In this document: positions 35,951 to 45,844 of the stretch, piece after piece
How positions within the stretch are numbered: the stretch's first letter is position 1
Layout of the letters: every line of letters begins with the position of its first letter
Source: Capsulimonadaceae bacterium
GTDB lineage: Bacteria > Armatimonadota > Armatimonadia > Armatimonadales > Capsulimonadaceae
Assembly: GCA_031292625.1 (NCBI GenBank)
Contig: JARLGU010000049.1
Location: 1 to 57,572 of the forward strand
DNA: 57,572 nucleotides
Direction: 5' to 3'
Notes under the pieces: model-generated
Database searches by the model: none
Told to the model about the DNA's origin: nothing
The model's input: only the letters and a program-made list of their open reading frames with translations
Position numbers and translations under genes: made by a program

Positions 35951-37681
35951 ATGGAAATTAAATGGACGGAAGCCAAGCGGACGATTGAGGCAGAGTCGCT
36001 GTTGATCCGGGAGCTTGGCGTACGGCCGTTGACCGCCCGCCTACTGGCAAATCGAGGACTGACCACGGCCGTCATGGCCGAAGAGTTTCTGCGCCCTGAT
36101 CTGTCCCGTCTACACGATCCCTTCCTGCTCCCGGACATGGACAAGGCCGCGCACCGGATCGCCGACGCCATTCGCGCCCAGGAGCGGATTTTCATCCATG
36201 GCGACTACGACGTGGACGGAGTGACGTCGACGGCGCTTTATGTCCGCACGCTGAGCAAGCTCGGCGCCGATTTGATTTACCGCGTCCCTCACCGGCATGT
36301 CGACGGCTACGATCTCAAGACGAAGAGTATCTCCTGGGCTCTTGAGCAAGGCGCGAGCGTCGTTATCACCACGGACTGCGGCATCCAGGCGCGCGAGGCG
36401 GTGACGTTCGCCAATGAACAGGGCATGACCGTGATTATTACCGACCATCACGAGCCCGGCGACACGCTCCCCGACGCCTTCGCCGTCATCAACCCGCATC
36501 GCCGCGATTCCACGTACCCTTGGCCGCACCTGGCAGGTGTCGGCGTCGCCTTCAAAACAATGCAAGCGGTCGTTCGCCTCTTTAAGCCGGAGGCCGAGAA
36601 TTCCTTCCTGCACAGTTACCTCGATCTGGTGGCGTGCGGCACGGTCGCGGACGTCATGCCCCTGCTCGATGAAAACCGGATATTCGCCTACTTCGGTCTC
36701 GAAGCGCTGCGGCGCACGAAGAAGACCGGTCTTCGCGCGCTGGTCGAGGGGTCGGCGGTCGACATCACTCAGCGCCTTACCGCCGAAGCAGTTGCATTCG
36801 GAATCGCGCCGCGCATCAACGCCATTGGCCGTTTGGACGATGCGGCGGTCGCGCTCGATCTGATGCTCACAAGCGATGAGCAGGAAGCTAGACGGCTCGT
36901 CGAGCGGCTTAACGAGGCCAATTTCGAGCGCCAACAGACCCAAAAGCGCGTCACGGCCGAAGCCACGCTTCAGGTCGTCACAAAGGGCCTCAACAAGAAA
37001 CCCGTCATGATCGTCGCGTCGCCCAATTGGAACACGGGCGTCGTCGGCATCGTGGCGGGCAAGCTCGTCGATCAGTTCCATCGCCCGGCGATCGTGATCG
37101 GCATCAATGAGGATGGAACCTGGGGCAAGGGAAGCGCACGCTCGATTCCCGCCTTCGACATGTTCAAAGGCGTCAGCGCCTGCCGCGATCTCCTGGAAAC
37201 CTGCGGCGGCCACGCATATGCGGCCGGACTGTCACTCACGATGGACCAGTACGACCAATTTGTGGAGCGCCTGTGGGACTACGCCGGCGGAGTGCTGACC
37301 GAGGCCGATTTCCTGCCGCAGATGCGTCTTGACGCAATCGTCGGCGACGATCAGATCGATCTCGCTCTGCTAGAAGAATGGGAGCAGATGGAGCCGTACG
37401 GCGAAGCGAACCCCCACCCGTGCCTGGGATCTCTGTCGGCAGTTTGCCGGGGTTTCCGGCGGATCGGTAAAGATCAATCGCACTGTAAAATGGTAATCGA
37501 GTTTGGAGGCGCGCCGGCCAGCTGGAAGGCCGACGGGGTCGCGTGGGGCAAGGCGGACGAATGGGAACCGATGTTGCAATCCGGCGGCCCAGTCGAGCTC
37601 GCGTACAGCCCGTCGATCAACGTCTACAACGGCCGCCGCTCGGTGCAACTCACGGTCAAGGATTTACGGCCGGCTTCGTGA
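35951..37681 (+). CDS. recJ: Single-stranded-DNA 5'-3' exonuclease RecJ
   Basis: 576 residues from the ATG at 35951 (MEIKWTEAKRTIEAES); a GTG at 35894 would add 19 residues. RecJ degrades single-stranded DNA in mismatch repair, base-excision repair and recombination. DHH-family motifs are in place: GDYDVDGVTSTA (metal-binding Asp pair), VITTDCGIQ, IITDHHEPG (the DHH), and the DHHA1 domain with APRINAIGRLDDA, NWNTGVVGIVAGKL and CGGHAYAAGLS. The C-terminal OB-like domain includes EWEQMEPYGEANPHPCL. Length is normal for the family. A perfect 11-bp hairpin follows the stop. Confidence 0.96.
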   Translation: MEIKWTEAKRTIEAESLLIRELGVRPLTARLLANRGLTTAVMAEEFLRPDLSRLHDPFLLPDMDKAAHRIADAIRAQERIFIHGDYDVDGVTSTALYVRTLSKLGADLIYRVPHRHVDGYDLKTKSISWALEQGASVVITTDCGIQAREAVTFANEQGMTVIITDHHEPGDTLPDAFAVINPHRRDSTYPWPHLAGVGVAFKTMQAVVRLFKPEAENSFLHSYLDLVACGTVADVMPLLDENRIFAYFGLEALRRTKKTGLRALVEGSAVDITQRLTAEAVAFGIAPRINAIGRLDDAAVALDLMLTSDEQEARRLVERLNEANFERQQTQKRVTAEATLQVVTKGLNKKPVMIVASPNWNTGVVGIVAGKLVDQFHRPAIVIGINEDGTWGKGSARSIPAFDMFKGVSACRDLLETCGGHAYAAGLSLTMDQYDQFVERLWDYAGGVLTEADFLPQMRLDAIVGDDQIDLALLEEWEQMEPYGEANPHPCLGSLSAVCRGFRRIGKDQSHCKMVIEFGGAPASWKADGVAWGKADEWEPMLQSGGPVELAYSPSINVYNGRRSVQLTVKDLRPAS

Positions 37682-37697
37682 GGCGCTCTCATGGGAT

Positions 37698-37728
37698 CGC
37701 CGGACGCGACTGCTAGCCGCGTCCGGCG
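37698..37728 (+). terminator. Hairpin after recJ
   Basis: A perfect 11-bp stem CGCCGGACGCG / CGCGTCCGGCG with a 9-base loop, 16 bases after the recJ stop. No T tract follows, so if it terminates it does so weakly or needs a factor. Confidence 0.5.
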
Positions 37729-37960
37729 CGCATGGCGCGGCTCAACTCCTCGTCGCGCCCCACTCGCGTTGTCTCCCTCTCGATATTTCTTGGATTTGGC
37801 AGCAAAGCAATAAGTTCAAGCGGAGTCCGCCAAATGGAGGATGCAATGTTATTTAAATGGGGGCATGATTACATAGGAAACATTCTTACATGGCAACGTA
37901 GCAATCTACTATGCAAGATGCGTTCCGAGTAAAACCGACCTGGATGAGGAATCGCTAGCC

Positions 37961-38434
37961 GTGGAAAACAAAGAATTAAGCCCGGTGTTGGACAAAGAAG
38001 ATCGCACGCAAGGACGCGTGGAAGAGATGCGCCACAAACTTGCGGAAAGCGGTCACCGGATCACGCCGCAGCGGCTTTGCATCCTGCAGGCGTTGACGGA
38101 TTCTCCCAGCCACCCAAGCGCTGAGGAAATCTTCTCGGAGGTTCATCGCGCCTGTCCGACGACATCGTTGGCGACGATCTACAAGACGTTGCAAACGCTC
38201 AAGGACATGGGCGAGGTAATCGAGCTGGAATTCAGCGATGGCAGCAATCGGTACGATGGATTGCGCCCGAAGAGCCACCCGCATTGCGTCTGCACGAAAT
38301 GCGGCGTGATCGTCGACGTTGAAGTCGAAGGTCTCGAGGATCTTGACCGCCGCGCAAGCGACCTGTCCGGATTTGCCATCGACCACTATCGTATCGATTT
38401 TTATGGCCTTTGCCGGAAATGCCAGGAACAATAA
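37961..38434 (+). CDS. Fur-family regulator, probably PerR
   Basis: 157 residues from a GTG. The winged helix spans residues 25-95 (HRITPQRLCILQALTD, SLATIYKTLQTLKDMGEV). The C-terminal dimerisation domain has the structural zinc site CxxC twice (CTKCG and CRKCQ) and the His-rich HPHCVC. Gene order identifies the role: a peroxiredoxin and a thioredoxin-like gene follow, as in PerR peroxide-stress regulons, where Fe- or Mn-loaded PerR represses them until H2O2 oxidises its histidines. Fur proper cannot be excluded by sequence alone. The 279-bp gap upstream holds the recJ hairpin and an AT-rich stretch but no clear Fur/PerR box. Confidence 0.85.
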   Translation: MENKELSPVLDKEDRTQGRVEEMRHKLAESGHRITPQRLCILQALTDSPSHPSAEEIFSEVHRACPTTSLATIYKTLQTLKDMGEVIELEFSDGSNRYDGLRPKSHPHCVCTKCGVIVDVEVEGLEDLDRRASDLSGFAIDHYRIDFYGLCRKCQEQ

Positions 38435-38603
38435 CAGGCTACCTCGCTGTTATTGTGCTGGACATTGACCGAGGCCTGCAAAGCTTGTTGTAACGACCCT
38501 CTGGGCGCGAAGCGACCGAAAGCGACGCGCCCGGATGCTGGAATTGGGTGCGCCGTGCACGAACAGTGCATCGGTTGCGCGCTGTTTCCGGCCGCTGGTT
38601 TCC

Positions 38604-38632
38604 TTGTCTCACGTCAATCCCATTGATAATCT
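38604..38632 (+). promoter_or_regulatory. Promoter of the peroxiredoxin gene with a possible half Fur/PerR box
   Basis: TTGTCT (38604-38609), a 17-base spacer, then TAATCT (38627-38632). TTGATAATC (38623-38631) overlaps the -10 and resembles one half of a Fur/PerR box; the other half is poorly conserved. GGGCGCG/CGCGCCC (38503-38532) upstream could terminate perR transcripts. Confidence 0.45.
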
Positions 38633-38688
38633 ACCGCGTACAAAACGTACGTGGGTCACAATGACACGCAAGGAGAACGCTACACTTT

Positions 38689-39237
38689 ATGTCACTCGCC
38701 AAAGTTGGACTTCCGGCGCCCGATTTCACGGCCCCGGTCTTCGATCCCGCGGACGCTTCTAAGTTCGGCCACAAAATCAGCCTTTCCGATTACAAGGGCA
38801 AATGGTTGATCTTCTTCTGGTACCCGCTCGACTTCACGTTCGTATGCCCGACGGAGATTACGGCGTTGGCCGATCGAGCGGAGGAGTTCGAGGCGGTCGG
38901 CGCTGCAATCCTGGGGGCATCGACGGACTCCGTCCATAGCCACAAGGCATGGGCGAACACGCCGCGCGAGAAGAACGGCATTGCGGGCGTCTCTTATCCG
39001 ATCATATCGGACATGACACACTCTATTGCGGCGGAGTATGGCGTGCTCGTCGAGTCCGAGGGGATCGCGTTGCGCGGCTTGTTTATCATCGATCCGAACG
39101 GCGTCCTTCAATACGCGACGATCAACAATCTCAACATCGGCCGCAGCGTCGATGAAACCCTGCGCGTCCTACAGGCCCTCCAGACCGGCGGACTCTGCCC
39201 GTCCGACTGGAAACCGGGTCAGAAGACGCTGGGCTAA
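38689..39237 (+). CDS. Typical 2-Cys peroxiredoxin (AhpC/TSA family)
   Basis: 182 residues; the ATG follows AAGGAG at a longer than usual distance. It reduces H2O2 and organic peroxides. The peroxidatic Cys53 is in [13 protein letters not shown] and the resolving Cys170 is in [10 protein letters not shown], the typical 2-Cys arrangement in which each bridges to the partner subunit. [11 protein letters not shown]-type and [21 protein letters not shown] motifs are standard. It follows a Fur/PerR-type regulator gene and precedes a thioredoxin-like gene by 15 bases, so the latter may be its reductant. Regulation by the upstream Fur-family protein is likely but not shown. Confidence 0.93.
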   Translation: MSLAKVGLPAPDFTAPVFDPADASKFGHKISLSDYKGKWLIFFWYPLDFTFVCPTEITALADRAEEFEAVGAAILGASTDSVHSHKAWANTPREKNGIAGVSYPIISDMTHSIAAEYGVLVESEGIALRGLFIIDPNGVLQYATINNLNIGRSVDETLRVLQALQTGGLCPSDWKPGQKTLG

Positions 39238-39252
39238 CGAAGGAGACAGAAT

Positions 39253-39720
39253 ATGCCTCTGCGCATAGGTTCGGAAATGCCCGCATTCGACGGGGCGACG
39301 GAGTGGTTCAATGGCGTGGTCGATCCCGCTTCGCTGATAGGCCAACCAACTGTCGTCTACTTCTGGGCGAACTCTTGCCACATCTGCAAAGACAACATGC
39401 CAACTCTGGCGATATGGAAGAAGCGGTACGCCGGTAAAATCCGGATCGTCTCCGTCCATCGGCCGCGTCAGGAATCGGACATGGATATTGCAGGAGTCAA
39501 GCAGGCGATGCAAAAGTACAACATCGATGAACCCACTGCGATCGACAATACTCATGAAGTCGGCGATAGATTCGAGACAGGAACTTACTGGCCGTATTAC
39601 TTCCTGTTCGATGGCGAAGGTAAAATGAAGAGCAGAGCGGCAGGCGATGTCGGACTCGCTCAGATAGAGAAGGCCCTTGAACGTCTTCTTAACGAACAAC
39701 CTGCCGAAGCATCCCGATGA
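39253..39720 (+). CDS. Thioredoxin-like disulphide oxidoreductase
   Basis: 155 residues; the ATG has AAGGAGAC upstream. The thioredoxin fold is complete: TVVYFWANSCHICKDNMPTL with active-site CHIC, and the cis-Pro in YWPYYFLFDGEG. The insert between (SVHRPRQESDMDIAGVKQAMQKYNIDEP) is that of TlpA/ResA-like proteins. There is no signal peptide, so it is cytoplasmic, unlike TlpA/ResA. Its position after the peroxiredoxin gene suggests it recycles that enzyme or a similar client. Its stop overlaps the start of the DUF3592 gene (ATGA), so they are translationally coupled. Confidence 0.9.
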   Translation: MPLRIGSEMPAFDGATEWFNGVVDPASLIGQPTVVYFWANSCHICKDNMPTLAIWKKRYAGKIRIVSVHRPRQESDMDIAGVKQAMQKYNIDEPTAIDNTHEVGDRFETGTYWPYYFLFDGEGKMKSRAAGDVGLAQIEKALERLLNEQPAEASR

Positions 39721-40541
39721 TCGAACTGTCGGAACAAATCGTCGAGTCTGAACTCAGACACCCCGCCCCAAGGCGTGTCCGCATGTGCGGACACGCCTTG
39801 CTGATCCTCGTCGCATCACTGCTGCTGTTGACGGCCTTCGGCGCTTGCGGTATCGCCGCTCTCAGCGAAGCGGGACGTCTCGCGGTCATGCACTGCCGCG
39901 GACACCGGGCAATCGCCGTCGTCACGGAGATTGATCTAGCCGGCGGCATTCCTCCCGTTGTCAAGGCATCGAAATGGAACCCCGCCTATGCCCCCGCGGT
40001 GAACTCCCTCGCCTATCGCTTTCCCGTGGGCAACGGCCGTTATGCGACGTCGCGCATCCCGATATCAGCCACTCACTACGATGCCAATGGCCGGGAGACG
40101 GCTTCCACGCCGCTACTTCCAGGAACGACATTCCCCATCCTCTACACCGGCGCTGGCGCTCAGATGGTCAGTCGCCCCTATGACAGCGCATCGCCTGCTA
40201 AGACAGCCATCCTTGCCATCGTCGGCCTTGCCGCAATGGCGATCGGCGTCGGCCTCTGCTGGCGATGCATCGATTGGGTGCTCAAGGCGCGAAACCTGAT
40301 CCAAACCGGCGATGTTGCAATTGGAACGGTATTGGGGAAAGAATCCACTGTTGAAGACGCATCGCGCTTTTACGTCTCGTTCAGCTATGCTACGCCTGAC
40401 GATGCAATTCGCTTCCGGCGGATCGCGTGCAGTTCGTCGCAGTACCAACGCATCGAGACAGGGCAAACGCTGACGGTGATTTATCCGCCGTCCCGGCCCG
40501 GCGAGGCGATCCCGTACGCGCTGCTTCCATTCGGTCGCTGA
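39717..40541 (+). CDS. DUF3592-like membrane protein
   Basis: 274 residues; the start overlaps the previous stop by 4 bases. Two membrane segments: residues about 24-48 (GHALLILVASLLLLTAFGACGIAAL) and about 160-180 (TAILAIVGLAAMAIGVGLCW). The extra-membrane part between them and the C-terminus have the pattern typical of DUF3592: GTTFPILYTGAGAQMVSRPYD and GQTLTVIYPPSRPGEAIPY. Function of the family is unknown. Co-transcription with peroxiredoxin and thioredoxin-like genes suggests a link to redox stress. A perfect 32-bp palindrome lies in codons 18-28. Confidence 0.8.
   Translation: MIELSEQIVESELRHPAPRRVRMCGHALLILVASLLLLTAFGACGIAALSEAGRLAVMHCRGHRAIAVVTEIDLAGGIPPVVKASKWNPAYAPAVNSLAYRFPVGNGRYATSRIPISATHYDANGRETASTPLLPGTTFPILYTGAGAQMVSRPYDSASPAKTAILAIVGLAAMAIGVGLCWRCIDWVLKARNLIQTGDVAIGTVLGKESTVEDASRFYVSFSYATPDDAIRFRRIACSSSQYQRIETGQTLTVIYPPSRPGEAIPYALLPFGR
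39769..39800. repeat. Perfect 32-bp palindrome inside the DUF3592 gene
   Basis: The left arm CAAGGCGTGTCCGCA (39769-39783) and right arm TGCGGACACGCCTTG (39786-39800) are perfectly complementary, with only TG between. The mRNA would form a very stable hairpin 50 bases into the reading frame. No T tract follows. Confidence 0.85.
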
Positions 40542-40628
40542 ATGCAGCGAATTCGGCATGTCTCCGCGTATGGTTACAGGGGGATCGGTCTAATATCAAC
40601 AATTGTCACCGATAATGGCGCGGTTTCC

Positions 40629-40744
40629 GGCCGTGAACGACCGTCCTGAGATGTCAAGCTCCATCAATGGGGCCGCCGGATCACGAAAATGCTGGCCGTC
40701 TACAGATTAGGCCCGTTCACGGGCTTTCTCAACACAGGACGGCC
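40629..40744. repeat. Palindromic repeat family 2, copy 2
   Basis: GGCCGTGAACGACCGTCCTGAG (40629-40650) matches 27981-28002 at about 18 of 22 bases. Inverted complements CCCGTTCACGGGC (40711-40723) and CAGGACGGCC (40735-40744) lie downstream, so the element can fold as a long hairpin similar to copy 1. Confidence 0.55.
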
Positions 40745-40816
40745 CTTTCAGGACCGGACTCGCGCCGCTGTTAACAGGTATTGATGCGATCGCTCTGTGT
40801 ATGGTTGCTTCTCTTC

Positions 40817-40846
40817 TTGACAAACAATGCCTCTTGGCGCTATTAT
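40817..40846 (+). promoter_or_regulatory. Sigma-70-type promoter for the TPR-tgt operon
   Basis: TTGACA (40817-40822), an 18-base spacer and TATTAT (40841-40846), 83 bases before the TPR gene start. It is the best -35/-10 pair in the window. Confidence 0.7.
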
Positions 40847-40928
40847 CCAATAAGCGCTAAGGTTGGCTGCCGGCATTCCCCGGATCACCGCGATCGGCGC
40901 GCTGGCTTTTGCGTGAAGGAGTACTCCT

Positions 40929-42970
<2,042 letters not shown>

Positions 42971-43064
42971 GGTAAAATATGCGTGACCAGTCCATGCACA
43001 CGGGTACCGGAACACTAGAGGCGGGCCGGAACGGTGAAAGTGGAGACCAAGGAGGGGCTAGCTT

Positions 43065-43316
43065 GTGCTGGTTCTGTCGCGTCGCGTAAACCAAAGCATA
43101 AAAATCGGCGACGACATCGAGATCATGATCATCGAGGTTCGAGGAGATCAGGTGAGAGTCGGAGTCAGCGCTCCACGCGATGTCGCCGTCCACCGTAAAG
43201 AAGTCTATCTTCAGATCCAACAAGAGAACGTCAAAGCTGCTGAAGCGTTTGTATCCGGCGACGATTTATCCGCCGCCCTTGATGGCCTTCTCCCTCAAGA
43301 TCCAGATATTTCGTAG
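43065..43316 (+). CDS. csrA: Carbon storage regulator CsrA
   Basis: 83 residues from a GTG with AAGGAGGGG upstream. Residues 1-60 match CsrA ([41 protein letters not shown]). CsrA binds GGA-containing loops in mRNA leaders and blocks or exposes ribosome binding. The protein is 20 residues longer than the E. coli form. Its own leader contains GGAGG, so self-control is possible (inference). It lies after tgt, not beside fliW or flagellar genes as is common in other phyla. Confidence 0.95.
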   Translation: MLVLSRRVNQSIKIGDDIEIMIIEVRGDQVRVGVSAPRDVAVHRKEVYLQIQQENVKAAEAFVSGDDLSAALDGLLPQDPDIS

Positions 43317-43326
43317 ATCGTCCCTT

Positions 43327-43360
43327 GCCCGAGGCTCGCAGGCGCTCGGGCTTCCCCTTT
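43327..43360 (+). terminator. Terminator after csrA
   Basis: GCCCGAG (43327-43333) / CTCGGGC (43345-43351), followed by TTCCCCTTT. It lies between convergent genes and may serve csrA only. Confidence 0.6.
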
Positions 43361-43400
43361 GTCCGCCTCCTCCGCTTCATTCTGTTGCTCGCGACCGGCC

Positions 43401-45014
43401 CTATGCTTCCACAGCCGCATGCTGCGAAGGGATCGGAGCGTGTTTTGGCTGGTGCAGCACGAAGATCAGCGGCAGACAAATCGTAAACAACACCCCAATG
43501 CAGATAAACACGTATTCATAGGCCAGCATGAATGTCTGGCGCACCAACAGCAGGTTCAGAAGCCTGAGCGCCGCATCATGAGCGGCTTGCACTCCGTAAC
43601 CGTTGTGGACAAACAATCCCTGGATCCCGCGCAGACGCACCAGAAAGGCGGGATTGCTCGCCTGCAGATCGGGGACAAGACTTGATCTGGCGACATCGTT
43701 CTGGCGCGTGAGAATCGTGACCACGATCGTCGTGCCAAACGAACCGCCGAGCTGGCGGATCAAGTTGTTCAGCCCCGTTGCGCTCGTCATTCGCGCGGGC
43801 GCGATATTCGCCAACGCGACCGTCGAAAGCGCAACAAAGACAAACCCAAACCCGATACCCTGCAAGATTTGCGGCCACAGGATGTCCTGCGCCCCCGTCT
43901 CCAGCGTAAACTGAGCCATCTGGTATTGCGAATAGATTGTGAGCAGCAATCCCGCTCCAATCATCACTTTCGGACCTAGTCTATTGTAAAGTGCGCCAGC
44001 GACCGGCATGGCGAGCATCATCACCAGCGAACGCGGCATCAACGACAGGCCGGACTGTGTCGCCGTAAATCCAAGCAGCGTCTGCATATACTGCGGAAGC
44101 AGAAAGAGGCTTGCAAACAAGCCAAGCCCAAGGATGCCGCCGATGATGGTTCCCGAAAAGAACGTCGGGTCCTTCAAAACCCTCAAATCCACCGCGGGAT
44201 CGTCGATACGCATCTCCCACCACAGGAACGCGATCAGCGTGACAATTGAAACCACCGTCCCCGCAATGATTGCATTCGAGTTGAACCAGTCCTCCGTCTG
44301 CCCCTGTTCGAGAACGGTCTGCATCGACGCCAGGCCGATCGCGAGCAAGCCGATGCCGACGGCATCGACCTTGCGCCGCTGCCCGCCCTTCATGTACGGC
44401 GGATCATAGAGGTAGCGCGCCGCAACAAGGAAGCCGATGACGCCAATCGGGAGGTTGATGAAGAAGATCCAGGGCCAACTGTAGTTGTCCGTAATATATC
44501 CGCCCAGCGTCGGGCCGATCGCCGGGCCGAACAAAACCACGAAGCCAAAAATCCCCATCGCAACGCCCTGCTCCTCCGGCGGAAAAGCTTCGCGAAAAAT
44601 GGCCTGCGCAAGCGGCTGAAGCGTTCCCGCTCCAAAGCCCTGAATGACGCGCCAGAAAATCAATTCCGAAAGAGTGTGGGACATGCCGCACATCAAAGAC
44701 GAAAACACGAAGACCGCCAGGCTAGTCAGGTAGACATTCTTTCGTCCAAAACGTACGGAAAGCCAGTTGGTCAGCGGCATCAGGATCACCACCGAGATCA
44801 TGTATCCCGTCGAAATCCATGTCACCTCTTGCTGCGTTGCGCCAACGTTTCCCTGGATCTGCGGCAACGCGACATTGACGACCGACGTATCGATCGCGCT
44901 CATTAAAACGCCAAAAATAACCGCCATCGAAACAACGTACTTATTGGGATGTTCTTCGTCGTGCACAGGCGTTGCCGTGGACACCGGCCGGCTCACGGTT
45001 GCTACGGTCGTCAT
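43401..45014 (-). CDS. DHA2-family multidrug MFS exporter (EmrB/QacA type)
   Basis: 537 residues; the ATG is 2 bases after the TetR stop, with GGAAGAAAG upstream. Fourteen hydrophobic segments are visible. Signatures: SAIDTSVVNVALPQIQGNVGA (helix 1, DTSVVNVALP), WLSVRFGRKNVYLTSLAVFVFSSLMCG (loop 2-3) and GVAMGIFGFVVLFGPAIGPTLGGYI (motif C of antiporters). These are proton-driven exporters of drugs, dyes or toxic organics. It is co-transcribed with the TetR gene upstream, so it is probably induced by a substrate that binds the TetR protein. No membrane-fusion partner (EmrA) is adjacent. Confidence 0.93.
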   Translation of the reverse strand: MTTVATVSRPVSTATPVHDEEHPNKYVVSMAVIFGVLMSAIDTSVVNVALPQIQGNVGATQQEVTWISTGYMISVVILMPLTNWLSVRFGRKNVYLTSLAVFVFSSLMCGMSHTLSELIFWRVIQGFGAGTLQPLAQAIFREAFPPEEQGVAMGIFGFVVLFGPAIGPTLGGYITDNYSWPWIFFINLPIGVIGFLVAARYLYDPPYMKGGQRRKVDAVGIGLLAIGLASMQTVLEQGQTEDWFNSNAIIAGTVVSIVTLIAFLWWEMRIDDPAVDLRVLKDPTFFSGTIIGGILGLGLFASLFLLPQYMQTLLGFTATQSGLSLMPRSLVMMLAMPVAGALYNRLGPKVMIGAGLLLTIYSQYQMAQFTLETGAQDILWPQILQGIGFGFVFVALSTVALANIAPARMTSATGLNNLIRQLGGSFGTTIVVTILTRQNDVARSSLVPDLQASNPAFLVRLRGIQGLFVHNGYGVQAAHDAALRLLNLLLVRQTFMLAYEYVFICIGVLFTICLPLIFVLHQPKHAPIPSQHAAVEA

Positions 45015-45016
45015 AT

Positions 45017-45628
45017 TTACTTGCTTTCTTCCCTATCATCCTTCTCGATACCCAACCACGAAAGAACGGCGTTCTGATACTCTTGCACGGGAAACCCATC
45101 GGGGTTCGCAACCCACTGCAGCATCATGCCGTCAAATAGGCTCATTAACATGGATGCCGCAAGCTCATCGCTGACATCCGGAAAACCGGTCACCGTGCCG
45201 TCCGCGCGGCCTTGCGCAATCGTGCTTGCAAGCCGCTCCCGCAGCTCTGAAAGATGCTGCCGCATAATTCGCCGCACTACGTCGCTGGTCCACGCGCCTT
45301 CCGCAAACGCGCGCCAGGCGCGTACGCTCGCCGGACGCGTGCTGAGAAAATGAAAGCGGAGATCCGCGTGCGCACGCAATATCGCCGACGCGCCGTCGAC
45401 GCCAGCCAAACACCGCTCCCTGTCCTGGCGCACCTCGCGGAGAATATACCCATAGAGCTCTTGCAGGAGCGCGTCCTTGTTCTCGAAGCAATAGTGCAGC
45501 GTCGCAATATTCACGCCCGCGCGCTCCGCAATATCGCGCGTGCGTAATCCGCTCACTCCCACCTCGCCGACGAGGTCATACGCCGCCTCTAACAGATTTT
45601 CGCGCTGGTCTTCCCTCTTAACGTGCAT
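45017..45628 (-). CDS. TetR-family transcriptional regulator
   Basis: 203 residues from the ATG at 45628 (AGGA 7 bases upstream), giving MHVKREDQRENLLEAAYDLV; an upstream frame adds 27 non-conserved residues. The N-terminal helix-turn-helix is EVGVSGLRTRDIAERAGVNIATLHYCFENKDALLQ. The C-terminal ligand domain is variable. It is the first gene of an operon with a DHA2 exporter and should repress that operon. A palindrome overlaps its promoter at 45645-45655. Confidence 0.93.
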   Translation of the reverse strand: MHVKREDQRENLLEAAYDLVGEVGVSGLRTRDIAERAGVNIATLHYCFENKDALLQELYGYILREVRQDRERCLAGVDGASAILRAHADLRFHFLSTRPASVRAWRAFAEGAWTSDVVRRIMRQHLSELRERLASTIAQGRADGTVTGFPDVSDELAASMLMSLFDGMMLQWVANPDGFPVQEYQNAVLSWLGIEKDDREESK

Positions 45629-45644
45629 ACAGATTCCTAGCATT

Positions 45645-45665
45645 CGATTTAATCGTTTGATTATA
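45645..45665 (-). promoter_or_regulatory. TetR operon promoter with palindromic operator
   Basis: On the minus strand TATAAT (-10) lies at 45660-45665. CGATT-T-AATCG (45645-45655) is a perfect palindrome just downstream, 17 bases before the ATG, and AATC-GTTT-GATT adjoins it. A good -35 is not seen. Confidence 0.5.
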
Positions 45666-45769
45666 TTCCACAAACCGGATTGTACCCGCGCAAGTTCCAG
45701 GTTGTACACAGATATTTATGGCCCTTTCACGTTAGATCGCGATCCGATGCCGATTGGCTTGCATGGCGG

Positions 45770-45798
45770 TTGACAAAGTGATCGTGCGCTTCCACAAT
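45770..45798 (+). promoter_or_regulatory. Sigma-70-type promoter for the GH110-like gene
   Basis: A perfect TTGACA (45770-45775), 17 bases, then CACAAT (45793-45798, 4 of 6 matches to TATAAT), 46 bases before the ATG. Confidence 0.5.
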
Positions 45799-45844
45799 AA
45801 CCAGTGTCAATTCGTATGGGCATATCAGAGGAGAGAGCCATTTG

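Larger units (their letters stand above)
40542..40928. other. 387-bp gap before the TPR-tgt-csrA genes
   Basis: It holds palindromic repeat family 2 copy 2 (40629-40744) and a strong promoter (40817-40846). No gene was recognised. Confidence 0.5.

Noticed and set aside
38604-38690. A full Fur/PerR box upstream of the peroxiredoxin gene
   Set aside because: Only one half-site (TTGATAATC) is convincing; the symmetric half is poorly matched, so it is not listed as an operator.
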